Below, piece by piece: positions 1 through 9,411 of a stretch of DNA of 64,000 bases. Source of the DNA: Thermoanaerobacter pseudethanolicus ATCC 33223 (GTDB lineage Bacteria; Bacillota; Thermoanaerobacteria; Thermoanaerobacterales; Thermoanaerobacteraceae); NCBI RefSeq assembly GCF_000019085.1, contig NC_010321.1:248001-312000 (forward strand), written 5' to 3'. The position numbers and the translations under genes are program-made. The notes beneath the pieces are model-generated. The model saw nothing but the letters and a program-made list of their open reading frames with translations, had not been told where the DNA came from and did no database searches. Each line of letters starts with the position of its first letter. The stretch's first letter is position 1.

Positions 1-529
1 GTTCTAAAAGCTCTTTAAGTACTACTGTGACAAACCCATGGCGGCCTTTTGAGCCGTCGTCGGTGCAGATATACATCCTGTCACTTACAGCTTTTATCTC
101 TTCTTCCAAGATTAGCAATTCAGCTGTCCTAGCACCTATAATAGAAACTACTTCTACCCCCTGTTGATGAAGCATTTTGAGTTTAGGATAAAGTGGAGCA
201 ATACCAAGGCCTCCGCCTATTCCTAAAACTTTCTTGTGATTAGGAAACTCCACCGGCACACCTAAAGGCCCAACAAAGTCCTGGATATAGTCTCCAGCTT
301 CTAGAGTTCCTAATTCCCGTGTGGTTTTACCTACTTCTTGGAATACTATTGTGACAGTGCCATTTTCTGAATTGTAATCTGCAATGGTAAGAGGAATTCT
401 TTCTCCTCCTTCTTTTATCCTTAGCATAACGAATTGGCCTGGCCTTGCTTTTTTGGCTACTAGTGGTGCCTCTATTACAAACAACTTGATGGAAGGTGCC
501 AATTCTCTTTTTTCTAAAATTTTGAACAT
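1..529 (-). CDS. nfnA: NfnA-like FAD/NAD-binding oxidoreductase subunit (partial, C-terminus off window)
   Basis: The first 176 codons of a minus-strand gene are present; the rest lies beyond base 1. The protein begins MFKILEKRELAPSIKLFVIE and has the ferredoxin-reductase fold of dihydroorotate dehydrogenase electron-transfer subunits: an FAD-binding stretch near residue 48 (GERIPLTIADY) and the nucleotide-binding motif GIGGGLGIAP near residue 103. In Clostridia such proteins form the small subunit of NfnAB, the electron-bifurcating NADH-dependent ferredoxin:NADP+ oxidoreductase, or of related sulfide dehydrogenases. The ATG follows GGAGGATTATC, a strong ribosome site. NADPH made by Nfn would feed the NADP-linked alcohol dehydrogenase next door, which is inference. 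The large subunit gene would lie just outside the window, so NfnA and a stand-alone paralogue cannot be separated here. Confidence 0.75.
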   Translation of the reverse strand, partial: MFKILEKRELAPSIKLFVIEAPLVAKKARPGQFVMLRIKEGGERIPLTIADYNSENGTVTIVFQEVGKTTRELGTLEAGDYIQDFVGPLGVPVEFPNHKKVLGIGGGLGIAPLYPKLKMLHQQGVEVVSIIGARTAELLILEEEIKAVSDRMYICTDDGSKGRHGFVTVVLKELLE

Positions 530-627
530 GATAATCCTCCTTCTTCTTTTATTTAATAGTTGTTTATTTACTTCGATGATGTTATCAAGTGTTAATGGTG
601 TAAAAATGTTAAGAAAATAACTATTTT

Positions 628-645
628 TTGTTATTTTTTTACCAA
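628..645. promoter_or_regulatory. Rex-like redox box upstream of nfnA
   Basis: The 18-mer TTGTTATTTTTTTACCAA matches the Rex consensus TTGTTAANNNNTTAACAA at 12 of 14 defined positions. It lies about 100 bases upstream of the nfnA-like start. Similar boxes precede adhB and adhA. The region is AT-rich, so a chance match is possible. Confidence 0.4.
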
Positions 646-694
646 GAGTTTACTGGCCGATGTGTCATATAAAAAAACCAGTGTATTTAGCCTT

Positions 695-738
695 ATTAGC
701 ATAAAAATGGGGGACTAAGTCCCCATTTTTATGCTAAT
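695..738. terminator. Bidirectional hairpin at the adhB 3' end
   Basis: Perfect 18-base arms (695-712 and 721-738) enclose an 8-base loop. The outer part overlaps the adhB stop codon, and an A/T run inside each arm makes it plausible as a terminator in either direction. Confidence 0.7.
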
Positions 739-1787
739 ATTACAACAGGTTTGATTAGGTCTTTTGGTTTGTCTTTCATCAACATAAAGGCTTTTTCAAT
801 ATTGTCAAATCCCCGGAAAACGTGAGTGACGAGCTTAGAAGGATCGACACGCTTATAAAAAACAAGGTCAATCAGTCTTTCCATTCTTAGACGTCCACCG
901 GGGCATAGCCCGCCTTTTATAGTTTTATGAGCCATGCCGCAACCCCATTCAAGACGAGGAACAGGCAAAACCTCTCCTTCGCCAAAATAATTTACATTAG
1001 CGATGGTGCCACCAGGTTTAACAATCTTAACTGCTGTAGCCATAATGTCAGCATTTCCTCCAGCGATGATGGCAGCATCGACACCTTTGCCTTCAGTTAG
1101 ATTCATAATCTGACTTTCGATAGGACCATCTTTATAGTTTACAATATCAGTAGCTCCATAGTATTTTGCAGCATCTACACAAACTGGTCTACTGCCTACG
1201 GCAATAATTCTTCCGGCTCCACGCAATTTGGCACCAGCGACTGCCATAAGACCTACTGGGCCAATACCCAAAACTGCTACCGTCGCACCTAATTCTATAT
1301 CTGCCAGTTCAGCTCCGTGAAAACCAGTGGTCATCATATCGGGAATCATAACTGCAGCTTCCAATGGAATTTCTTTAGGCAGATGTGCTAAATTCATATC
1401 AGCATCATTCACATGAAAAAATTCACCAAAAACACCATCTTTTACATTCGAAAATTTCCAGCCTGCCAGCATTCCACCGGAGTGCTGGTGATATCCTCTT
1501 TGTACTTCAGAGGTCCGCCAATCAGGGGTAATAGCTGGCACAACAACGCGATCACCAGGTTTAAAATCTTTTACCTCACTACCTACTTCAACTACTTCAC
1601 CTACAGCTTCGTGACCGAGTATCATGTTATGTCTTTCGCCAATGGCGCCTTCAAAAACGGTATGAATGTCCGAAGTGCAAGGGGCCACAGCTAGAGGTCT
1701 TACAATAGCATCAAATGGGCCAGGAGCAGGCTTTTCCTTCTCAATCCAGCCAACTTTACCGATACTGAGCATTGCAAAACCTTTCAT
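729..1787 (-). CDS. adhB: NADP-dependent secondary alcohol dehydrogenase
   Basis: A 352-residue zinc-dependent medium-chain dehydrogenase that interconverts secondary alcohols and ketones (and acetaldehyde/ethanol) with NADP(H) in the cytoplasm. It agrees throughout with my memory of the T. brockii / T. ethanolicus enzyme. Catalytic zinc ligands are visible as C37, H59 and D150; the Rossmann motif GIGPVG is near 174-179; and the NADP 2'-phosphate pocket is the GSR at 198-200 with Y218. Two ATGs sit in tandem at 1790 and 1787 behind AGGAGG. I chose the second because the mature enzyme is known to begin MKGFAML. It is transcribed away from adhA from its own sigma-A type promoter. Both alcohol dehydrogenases take part in ethanol formation and redox balance. 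Confidence 0.97.
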   Translation of the reverse strand: MKGFAMLSIGKVGWIEKEKPAPGPFDAIVRPLAVAPCTSDIHTVFEGAIGERHNMILGHEAVGEVVEVGSEVKDFKPGDRVVVPAITPDWRTSEVQRGYHQHSGGMLAGWKFSNVKDGVFGEFFHVNDADMNLAHLPKEIPLEAAVMIPDMMTTGFHGAELADIELGATVAVLGIGPVGLMAVAGAKLRGAGRIIAVGSRPVCVDAAKYYGATDIVNYKDGPIESQIMNLTEGKGVDAAIIAGGNADIMATAVKIVKPGGTIANVNYFGEGEVLPVPRLEWGCGMAHKTIKGGLCPGGRLRMERLIDLVFYKRVDPSKLVTHVFRGFDNIEKAFMLMKDKPKDLIKPVVILA

Positions 1788-1849
1788 CATTAAAACACCT
1801 CCTAAAATACTGGGTAAGTCATTAATGTGAAAACTAGCTTACGCGATGA

Positions 1850-1867
1850 TTGTTAAATTTTTTGCAA
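1850..1867. promoter_or_regulatory. Rex-like redox box at the adhB transcription start
   Basis: TTGTTAAATTTTTTGCAA matches the Rex consensus TTGTTAANNNNTTAACAA at 12 of 14 positions, with a perfect left half. It lies directly downstream of the predicted adhB -10, where a bound repressor would block transcription when NADH is low. Confidence 0.45.
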
Positions 1868-1871
1868 TAAT

Positions 1872-1900
1872 ATAATAGCACATAGTTAAAAATTTATCAA
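1872..1900 (-). promoter_or_regulatory. adhB promoter
   Basis: Read on the minus strand: TTGATA, 17-base spacer, TATTAT. The 5' leader would be about 75 bases. An IS remnant begins 14 bases upstream of the -35. Confidence 0.7.
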
Positions 1901-1913
1901 TAATTTATTCGGA

Positions 1914-2020
1914 CATAGTTTAAAATTTCGTAGGGTTTTTTTAAGTAAAAAAGAACTAGAGAAATCTCTTGTGATAAAATAGCATTTGCAAAAAACAAGA
2001 TCACAGAAAGGGGTTGTCTA
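1914..2020 (+). mobile_element. ISLre2-type 5' end remnant
   Basis: This segment aligns, with scattered differences, to the reverse complement of about 59600-59709. The shared parts include CATAGTTTAAAATTTCGTAG at the outer end, a poly-T/A tract, TGTGATAAAATAG, and CACAGAAAGGGGTTGTCT. The 59.6 kb copy is attached to a decayed ISLre2 (UPF0236) transposase gene, which identifies both as the left end and leader of that family. Only about 107 bases survive here; similarity stops after 2020 and no transposase codons remain. Confidence 0.6.
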
Positions 2021-2183
2021 TTGTTCAAAATCTAGAAAGCATCATACACAATTTGCAGTATTTATTTGTCAAGCAAAAAATACTCCAAATTTCAGTTGAA
2101 ATTTTTTTATAAATTGCAATATTAAATGCAACACCTAATGAAAATCATGTAGATATAGGATTTGGAACAAATCATATATAACC

Positions 2184-3381
<1,198 letters not shown>

Positions 3382-3496
3382 CTATATCATACACGATTTT
3401 CACTATGGTTTCTATTCTTTTATCTGTTGCATTTAATTATACAACTAACCGTTGAAATTTTTTTCTTGGCTCTAAAAATAAATCAAAAGTTTAATA

Positions 3497-3525
3497 TTGA
3501 TTATTTTTTAACAAAATGCTATAAT
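3497..3525 (+). promoter_or_regulatory. adhA promoter overlapped by a Rex-like box
   Basis: TTGATT at 3497-3502, a 17-base spacer, then TATAAT at 3520-3525. The 18-mer TTGATTATTTTTTAACAA (3497-3514) matches the Rex consensus TTGTTAANNNNTTAACAA at 12 of 14 positions and covers the -35, a classic repressor position. The ribosome site AAGGAGGT is at 3546-3553. Confidence 0.6.
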
Positions 3526-3560
3526 TAGATTGATATAAATTTTACAAGGAGGTAATTGAA

Positions 3561-4772
3561 ATGTGGGAAACTAAAATAAATCCCACCAGGATTTTTGAAC
3601 TTCGGTGCAAGAATACAACTTATTTTGGAGTAGGTAGTATAAAGAAGATAGAAGACATTCTAGAAGTTCTAAAACATAAGGGTATCGATAATGTCATTTT
3701 TGTAACCGGAAAGAATTCATACAAAGTTAGTGGAGCTTGGGATGTGATAGAACCGGCTCTAAATACACTCGGCTTTAAATATTCACTTTATGACAAGGTC
3801 GGACCTAATCCTACTGTTGATATGGTCGATGAAGCGGCCAAATTCGGCCGGGAAACTGGGGCGAAGGCTGTTATTGGCATTGGTGGTGGAAGCCCTATAG
3901 ATACTGCAAAAAGTGTGGCTGTACTGTTAGAATATACTGATAAAAATGCAAGAGAACTTTATGAACTGAAATTCACGCCCGAAAAAGCTGCTCCTATTAT
4001 AGCTATAAATCTTACTCATGGTACTGGTACGGAAGTAGACCGATTTGCAGTAGCTACAATTCCAGAAAAAAATTATAAGCCTGCAATAGCTTATGAGTGC
4101 CTCTATCCTATGTATGCTATAGATGATCCTGCTCTCATGATAAAGCTTGATAAAAAACAGACAATAGCTGTTACTATAGATGCTTTAAATCACGTTACCG
4201 AAGCTGCCACTACTCTTGTGACATCACCTTACAGTATTCTATTGGCGAAAGAGGCAGTGAGGTTGATAGTTCGTTACCTCCCTGTTGCTGTAAATGACCC
4301 TGAAAACCTTGTGGCTAGATATTATTTGCTTTATGCTTCTGCTATAGCTGGTATTTCTTTTGACAATGGTCTCTTGCACCTTACTCATGCACTGGAGCAC
4401 CCACTAAGTGCAGGAAAACCTGAGATTGCCCACGGTCTTGGGCTTGGTGCTATACTGCCTGCAGTGGTAAAGACTATTTATCCTGCTGTTGCAGAGGTGT
4501 TAGCTGACATATACAGCCCTATCGTGCCTGGACTAAAAGGACTGCCTGCTGAAGCAGAATATGTAGCTAAAAAAGTCGAAGAATGGCTCTTCAATGTAGG
4601 ATGTACTCAAAAACTTTCAGACTTTGGATTTACAAAAGATGATGTTCCAACCCTAGTAAAGCTTGCTAAAACGACACCTTCTCTCGATGGATTACTTTCT
4701 ATTGCACCAGTGGAAGCCACTGAAACTGTTATTGCCAAGATTTATGAAGAATCTCTTAACCCAATCTCTTAA
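3561..4772 (+). CDS. adhA: Iron-containing primary alcohol dehydrogenase AdhA
   Basis: A 403-residue group III (Fe-ADH) dehydrogenase reducing aldehydes to primary alcohols, probably with NADPH as described for AdhA of T. ethanolicus. The nucleotide-binding signature GIGGGSPIDTAK is at about 106-117. Metal ligands by family alignment are D207 and H211 (in DALNHVTEA), H276 (LTHALEHP) and H291 (EIAHGLG). An ATG follows AAGGAGGT with a 7-base gap. The gene is monocistronic: its own promoter lies in front and a strong terminator follows. The divergent neighbour adhB is the usual partner in this genus. The IS30 element sits just upstream, but the promoter and Rex-like box are intact. Confidence 0.92.
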   Translation: MWETKINPTRIFELRCKNTTYFGVGSIKKIEDILEVLKHKGIDNVIFVTGKNSYKVSGAWDVIEPALNTLGFKYSLYDKVGPNPTVDMVDEAAKFGRETGAKAVIGIGGGSPIDTAKSVAVLLEYTDKNARELYELKFTPEKAAPIIAINLTHGTGTEVDRFAVATIPEKNYKPAIAYECLYPMYAIDDPALMIKLDKKQTIAVTIDALNHVTEAATTLVTSPYSILLAKEAVRLIVRYLPVAVNDPENLVARYYLLYASAIAGISFDNGLLHLTHALEHPLSAGKPEIAHGLGLGAILPAVVKTIYPAVAEVLADIYSPIVPGLKGLPAEAEYVAKKVEEWLFNVGCTQKLSDFGFTKDDVPTLVKLAKTTPSLDGLLSIAPVEATETVIAKIYEESLNPIS

Positions 4773-4826
4773 CCCATAGCCAAAGGCTATTCTGATACAA
4801 AGTGCCAAAAGGTTCAACAATTTAAA

Positions 4827-4864
4827 AAAACCCCACTTTTAGCCAATACAAAAAGTGGGGTTTT
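4827..4864. terminator. adhA terminator
   Basis: Perfect 14-base arms (4827-4840 and 4851-4864) around a 10-base loop, with A-rich and T-rich sides. Strong intrinsic terminator. Confidence 0.85.
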
Positions 4865-5043
4865 CATCTTTATGTATTTAATTATTGCAAAAAACACAAA
4901 AGTAAAGATTTTATAATTGGATATGAGGGTGTGTCAAAGGAGTAATGATTAAGGTTGCCGATAAATATTTCACTTCTGTGACGCGCCGGAGGTGGCGAGG
5001 ATTTAGAAGCTATAAAAAATAGTAAATGGGAGGAGGATTGATT
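4865..5043 (+). other. Junction between AT-rich DNA and the GC-rich hydrogenase unit; possible 25-codon ORF
   Basis: Base composition shifts near 4975 from AT-rich to GC-rich. A 25-codon frame (4945-5022, ATG behind AAAGGAG) straddles the shift and ends four bases before the next gene's ribosome site. It matches no family I know and may be the fused tail of a lost upstream gene. No convincing promoter is visible. Confidence 0.3.
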
Positions 5044-6771
5044 TTGGATGTAATCAGTGTATCTAAGGCAAACTGCAAAAATTGCTACCGGTGCGTTAGG
5101 CATTGTCCTGTCAAAGCTATAAAAGTAGTCGGCGGTCAGGCGGAAGTTGTGGATAGCTTATGTATATACTGTGGAAGGTGTGTCATCGAATGCCCCCAGA
5201 ATGCCAAGAAAATACGGAACGACCTACATGCAGTAAAAGAATTCATAAATGCCGGTGAAAAGGTTGTAGCCTCCATAGCTCCTTCTTACCCTGCTGTCTT
5301 TGACGTAACTTCTCCTCAGGAGATGTTTTCCATACTGAAGGCCCTAGGGTTTTATGGAGCTGAGGAAACAGCGGTGGGAGCTGAAATGGTATCTATGGAG
5401 TACCAGCATTTGATCAAAAAGGGGCAGAAGGGTCCCATTATAACCACGGCTTGCCCGGTTGTAAAAAATCTGGTAGAGAAATATTATCCAGGACTTATAA
5501 GGAATCTAGCTCCGGTGGTTTCCCCGATGGTTGCTCATGCAAGGTCATTGAAGCAAAGATATGGGTTGGACATTAAAGTTGTTTTTATAGGTCCCTGCAT
5601 TGCCAAAAAAGCTGAAGCCCTAGATAGAAGCGTTTTAGGGAACGTAGATGCAGTACTAACTTTTCAAGAATTGGCCGATTGGATAGATGAGAAAGCTTCC
5701 GCGGTAGCTGGAGTAGACTTTGGAGAGCGAGAAAATGTATTAGAACCTTTTATTGCTAGGAGTTATCCCTTGCCAGGGGGGCTTTTAAAGACTTCTTCAA
5801 TGGAGGATGACCTTTTGTCCCGAGAGGTCGTAGTCGTAGACGGCATGGAGGACTGCATGGAACTTTTAGATGCCCTGGAGCGCGGAAGCGTAAGCGGCCG
5901 GCTCTTTGAGATGATGGCGTGCAGGGGCGGCTGTATCAATGGGCCCTCGATGCCGTGTGACAGTTCCCTTTATGAAAGAAGGGAAAGGTTGCTTTCATTT
6001 ATAGAAAATAATCAACAGCAGCAGGGATATGAGGATATAAAGGCTTCTGCGGCGGGTATTGACCTCAGGAGGTCTTTCGAGCCGAAGGCCTTTAAAGCGC
6101 CTAGGCCAACCGAATCAGAGATAAGAGAAATACTGGCTTCAATAGGCAAAACGACTCCAGAAAAGGAACTGAACTGCGGGGCATGCGGATATCCTTCCTG
6201 CCGCAAAAAAGCCGAGGCCGTCTACCGGGGAATGGCGGAGCCGGACATGTGTATCCCCTACATGAGGTCCAGGGCCGAATCTCTGGCCAACCTGATCATA
6301 GACCACACCCCGAACGGCATCATTTTGGTAGACAGTAATTTGAATATAAAGGAAATAAACAGAGCGGCGGAAAAAATGTTCGGTGTTGAAAAGGAACAGG
6401 TCCAGGGGAAGCCCCTTTCCACCGTCATCGACGACAGGGATTTTGCCTGGGTACTGGCCAATAAAACTAACCTGCAGGATAAAAAGGTGAACTATCCCCG
6501 GAATTTTTTAACTACCCTCCAGACTATATGCTATATCGAGGAAGAGGACCTGGTACTGGCGATTATTCAGGATATTACCGAACAGGAAAAGCAGAGGATG
6601 GAACTGGAAAGGGTGAGAGAGGAGACCCTGGAGAAGGCCCAGGAAGTAATAAACAGGCAGATGTGCGTGGCCCAGGAAATAGCGGGACTACTTGGAGAGA
6701 CGACGGCGGAGAGCAAGATGCTGCTCCTTAAGCTTATAGAACTGGTTAAAGGCAGGGAAGAAGAAAAGTGA
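5044..6771 (+). CDS. Sensory [FeFe]-hydrogenase-like protein with PAS domain (HydS type)
   Basis: About 575 residues. Domains in order: two [4Fe-4S] ferredoxin motifs (C11/C14/C17/C21 and C40/C43/C46/C50), an H-cluster domain, a further CxxCx4C iron-sulfur motif near 380, a PAS domain (about 415-515) and a C-terminal coiled coil. H-cluster signatures are TTACP (C137), GPCIAKKAE (C185) and MMACRGGC (C293, C297), so all four cluster cysteines are kept. The proton-transfer cysteine of catalytic enzymes (TSCCP) is Ala136 here, as in the Thermotoga sensory enzyme HydS. This points to a low-activity H2 or redox sensor rather than a bulk hydrogenase. I start at TTG 5044, 7 bases after GGGAGGAGG; the upstream ATG at 5026 overlaps that site. 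GC content is clearly above that of the neighbours. The gene overlaps the phosphatase by 4 bases. Confidence 0.88.
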   Translation: MDVISVSKANCKNCYRCVRHCPVKAIKVVGGQAEVVDSLCIYCGRCVIECPQNAKKIRNDLHAVKEFINAGEKVVASIAPSYPAVFDVTSPQEMFSILKALGFYGAEETAVGAEMVSMEYQHLIKKGQKGPIITTACPVVKNLVEKYYPGLIRNLAPVVSPMVAHARSLKQRYGLDIKVVFIGPCIAKKAEALDRSVLGNVDAVLTFQELADWIDEKASAVAGVDFGERENVLEPFIARSYPLPGGLLKTSSMEDDLLSREVVVVDGMEDCMELLDALERGSVSGRLFEMMACRGGCINGPSMPCDSSLYERRERLLSFIENNQQQQGYEDIKASAAGIDLRRSFEPKAFKAPRPTESEIREILASIGKTTPEKELNCGACGYPSCRKKAEAVYRGMAEPDMCIPYMRSRAESLANLIIDHTPNGIILVDSNLNIKEINRAAEKMFGVEKEQVQGKPLSTVIDDRDFAWVLANKTNLQDKKVNYPRNFLTTLQTICYIEEEDLVLAIIQDITEQEKQRMELERVREETLEKAQEVINRQMCVAQEIAGLLGETTAESKMLLLKLIELVKGREEEK

Positions 6772-7946
6772 AGGTCTTTGCTGAAGTGTTCACCAAAAGC
6801 CTTACCAAAAAAGGAGAAGAGCTGTGCGGGGACAGCGTTGAGGTTATGCAATCCGAAGACGGCATAATTGCCGTAATGGCCGATGGCCTGGGGAGCGGGG
6901 TAAAGGCCAGTATACTTTCCACTCTTACCGTAAGGATTGCTTCTACCATGATAAAAAACAGAGCTTCCATAGAAGAAGTGGTCAGGACCCTGATTAATAC
7001 TCTCCCAGTGTGCCGCGTCCGGCAGCTTGCTTACTCCACTTTTTCCATTCTCGAGATTAACGATGACGGAGAGGGAAGGCTTTTTGAATTTGATAATCCA
7101 CCTGTGATCTACATCCGGGACGGAAGGGTTCTTAAGCTACCTTACAGGGAACTGAGGGTGGAAGAGAGGAGGATTCTGGAGTACCGGTTTGAAGCCTTTC
7201 CGGGGGATAAAATATTCCTGGTAAGCGACGGAGTCATTCACGCAGGGGTGGGAGGTGTCCTGAACCTGGGATGGCAGTGGCCTAATGTGGCCGAATACCT
7301 GCAGAGGCTTGACAGAAGTGGATGCTTCGTGTCGGAAATGGTGGACCAGCTGATCAAAACGTGTAGCCACCTTTATTCCGGTAATCCGGGGGACGATACC
7401 ACGGTCGTGGGAGTAGGTTTAAGAAAGTCGGAGCTGATCACGGTACTAGTTGGGCCCCCTGAAGATAGGTCAAAGGATACAGAAGTCGTGAAAAAACTTA
7501 TCGACAGCGAAGGCAAAAAGGTGGTCTGTGGAGGTACTACTGCAAATATTGTTTCTAGGGAAACTGGAAGGAAAGTAGTCACAAATATGGACTATGCCGA
7601 CCCGGCTATACCTCCCGTCGGTAGCATAGAGGGAATAGACCTCGTAACCGAAGGTTTGATAACTTTAAGCAGGTGTGTCGAGATACTGAGAAATTTTGTA
7701 AACACGTATTCCTTTTCTCCCCACTTCTTGGACGATATAAGGAAAAAGAAAGACGGAGCTTCAATGCTGGCAGACCTGCTTGTCAATCGCTCCACCCACA
7801 TCCGATTTCTGGTGGGGCGAGCGGTCAATCCCGCCCACCGGAATGCATACCTGCCGGAAGGCGTAAGCGACAAGCTCAAGATAGTAGAGGAACTGGCCCA
7901 AATCCTGAAAAAATGCGGCAAGAGGGTGTATATAGAGCTTTATTAG
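6768..7946 (+). CDS. SpoIIE/PP2C-family serine phosphatase, partner of HydS
   Basis: A 392-residue cytoplasmic protein. Residues 1 to about 215 form a PP2C-type (SpoIIE) phosphatase domain with metal-binding aspartates in MADGLGSG (about 43-50) and GDDTTVVG (about 207-214). The remaining 175 residues form a second domain I do not recognise; it has a glycine-rich stretch (KKVVCGGTTANIVSRETGRK) and a conserved-looking MDYADPAIPPVGSIEG segment. The GTG start lies in the sequence GTGA, overlapping the hydrogenase stop, so translation is probably coupled. Such pairs are known next to group C [FeFe]-hydrogenases and are taken to carry the H2/redox signal to a Ser/Thr phospho-target. The target here is unknown. 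Same high GC as its partner. Confidence 0.85.
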   Translation: MKVFAEVFTKSLTKKGEELCGDSVEVMQSEDGIIAVMADGLGSGVKASILSTLTVRIASTMIKNRASIEEVVRTLINTLPVCRVRQLAYSTFSILEINDDGEGRLFEFDNPPVIYIRDGRVLKLPYRELRVEERRILEYRFEAFPGDKIFLVSDGVIHAGVGGVLNLGWQWPNVAEYLQRLDRSGCFVSEMVDQLIKTCSHLYSGNPGDDTTVVGVGLRKSELITVLVGPPEDRSKDTEVVKKLIDSEGKKVVCGGTTANIVSRETGRKVVTNMDYADPAIPPVGSIEGIDLVTEGLITLSRCVEILRNFVNTYSFSPHFLDDIRKKKDGASMLADLLVNRSTHIRFLVGRAVNPAHRNAYLPEGVSDKLKIVEELAQILKKCGKRVYIELY

Positions 7947-8157
7947 ATGAAAAAGAGGCATTGGCTGCTCAAGCCGCTTTTTATATTTTTGCTGTTTTTG
8001 AGACATTTAAAAAGGATTTCACACATTTTAATTATACCAGACAGAAGGGAGGCAGCCTCTACTCTTTTTATTGTATTTTCTTCTTCAATGTTTTTGCAAT
8101 TATTCTCCAAGTGGTAAATATGTCTATACCTATTCAAGAAATTTTTTTGAAAAACTC

Positions 8158-8185
8158 TTGAAAAAAATTTTTATGGTGGTATAAT
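8158..8185 (+). promoter_or_regulatory. Promoter of the arginine operon
   Basis: TTGAAA at 8158-8163, 16-base spacer, TATAAT at 8180-8185. The first ARG-box-like repeat starts 14 bases downstream, over or just after the transcription start. The leader to argC is about 140 bases. Confidence 0.65.
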
Positions 8186-8198
8186 GTAAAATAAAAGT

Positions 8199-8277
8199 TG
8201 CATAATTATAAATTAAATATTGTATTTATACAGCAAAGAATATTTTTTTAACACTTTATGCATAAATATAAATTAAA
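8199..8277 (+). promoter_or_regulatory. Two ARG-box-like repeats (ArgR operator)
   Basis: Two 19-base copies, TGCATAATTATAAATTAAA (8199-8217) and TGCATAAATATAAATTAAA (8259-8277), differ at one base and are exactly 60 bases apart, about six helical turns. They resemble ArgR/AhrC operators (TGNATAWWWATNCA type). A further near-palindrome TGTATTTATACA lies at 8221-8232. ArgR repression in arginine excess is the expected regulation. The stretch 7947-8157 before it holds nothing I can assign. Confidence 0.6.
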
Positions 8278-8330
8278 ACGTATATATATTAATTGGCGAT
8301 AAAGGATGTAAACAAGGGAGGCAGTTTTAA

Positions 8331-9365
8331 ATGGTGAAGGTAGGAATATTTGGGGCAACGGGTTATACAGGGGTCGAACTTATAAGAATACTTTCAAAGC
8401 ATGAAAAAGTAGAGATAAAATATCTTTCTTCTCAAAGTTATAATACCAAAGCAATTTCGGATGTTTATTCATCCCTCATTGGTTTTTGCGACAAAGTGTT
8501 GGAAGAGGTAGACTTCCAAAAGGCAATGTCAGAGTGCGATGTCATATTTACGGCTTTGCCTTCAGGTCATGCTTCAAAAATCGCCAGAGAAGCTGTAAAA
8601 AAAGGAGTAAAGGTGATTGACTTAGGAGCTGACTTTAGATTTGACGATTATTCTGTCTATAAAGAATGGTATAGTGGAGATTATGAGGATTATGGAGATA
8701 TTAAAAGAGTATATGGTATCCCTGAAATTTATAGAGATGACATAAAAGAGGCTCAAGTTGTAGGAAATCCTGGATGTTATCCTACAAGTGTTATATTAGG
8801 GCTTATGCCTCTTTTGAAAAATGGCATAATAGAGGGGAATATAATTGTTGATTCAAAGTCAGGAGTATCAGGGGCAGGTCACAATCCCTCCTATAACAAT
8901 ATGTATGCAGAATGCAATGAAAACATAAAAGCGTATAATGTTGCAAAACACCGACATATTCCAGAGATGGAGCAAGAGCTTTCAAAAATTTTTGGTGAAA
9001 AAGTGTCAGTTGTGTTTACACCCCACCTTGCGCCAATGACAAGAGGAATTTTAAGTACTATGTATTGCAAACTAAAAAAAGATATGGATGTAAACACTGT
9101 TTATAATATTTATACTGATTTTTATAAAAATGAGTATTTTGTAAAAGTGCTAAAACCAGGCAATTACCCTGCAACAAAAAATGTGTATGGGTCGAATTTT
9201 TGTCACATAGGGTTTGAAGTTGATAAGCATACTAATACTTTAATAGTTATGTCTGCCATTGATAATCTCGTTAAAGGGGCCTCAGGCCAGGCAGTGCAAA
9301 ATATGAATATTATGTTTGGAATAGAGGAAAATACAGCACTTGATATTGTTCCAATATATCCATAG
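8331..9365 (+). CDS. argC: N-acetyl-gamma-glutamyl-phosphate reductase
   Basis: 344 residues, the usual length. It reduces N-acetylglutamyl phosphate to the semialdehyde with NADPH, the third step to ornithine. The N-terminal Rossmann motif [16 protein letters not shown] is at residues 5-20, and the active-site cysteine is in GNPGCYPTS (C148). A conserved histidine-rich segment, [10 protein letters not shown], follows. The ATG is preceded by AAGGGAGGC. First gene of an eight-gene operon with tight spacing; transcription probably starts at 8190 under ArgR control. Confidence 0.95.
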   Translation: MVKVGIFGATGYTGVELIRILSKHEKVEIKYLSSQSYNTKAISDVYSSLIGFCDKVLEEVDFQKAMSECDVIFTALPSGHASKIAREAVKKGVKVIDLGADFRFDDYSVYKEWYSGDYEDYGDIKRVYGIPEIYRDDIKEAQVVGNPGCYPTSVILGLMPLLKNGIIEGNIIVDSKSGVSGAGHNPSYNNMYAECNENIKAYNVAKHRHIPEMEQELSKIFGEKVSVVFTPHLAPMTRGILSTMYCKLKKDMDVNTVYNIYTDFYKNEYFVKVLKPGNYPATKNVYGSNFCHIGFEVDKHTNTLIVMSAIDNLVKGASGQAVQNMNIMFGIEENTALDIVPIYP

Positions 9366-9411
9366 ATAAAAGATAAAAACAAAAATAAAAAAGGATGTGG
9401 AGGATTTGATA

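Noticed and set aside
1413-1694. 93-codon plus-strand frame inside adhB
   Set aside because: Lies fully opposite a well-identified gene, no ribosome site, no family resemblance; antisense shadow. The same applies to the other antisense frames within the arg genes, the ATPase gene and the glycosidase genes.
5044-6771. Main fermentative hydrogenase
   Set aside because: Ala136 replaces the proton-transfer cysteine, a PAS domain is attached, and NADH-linked partner subunits are missing; a sensory role fits better.
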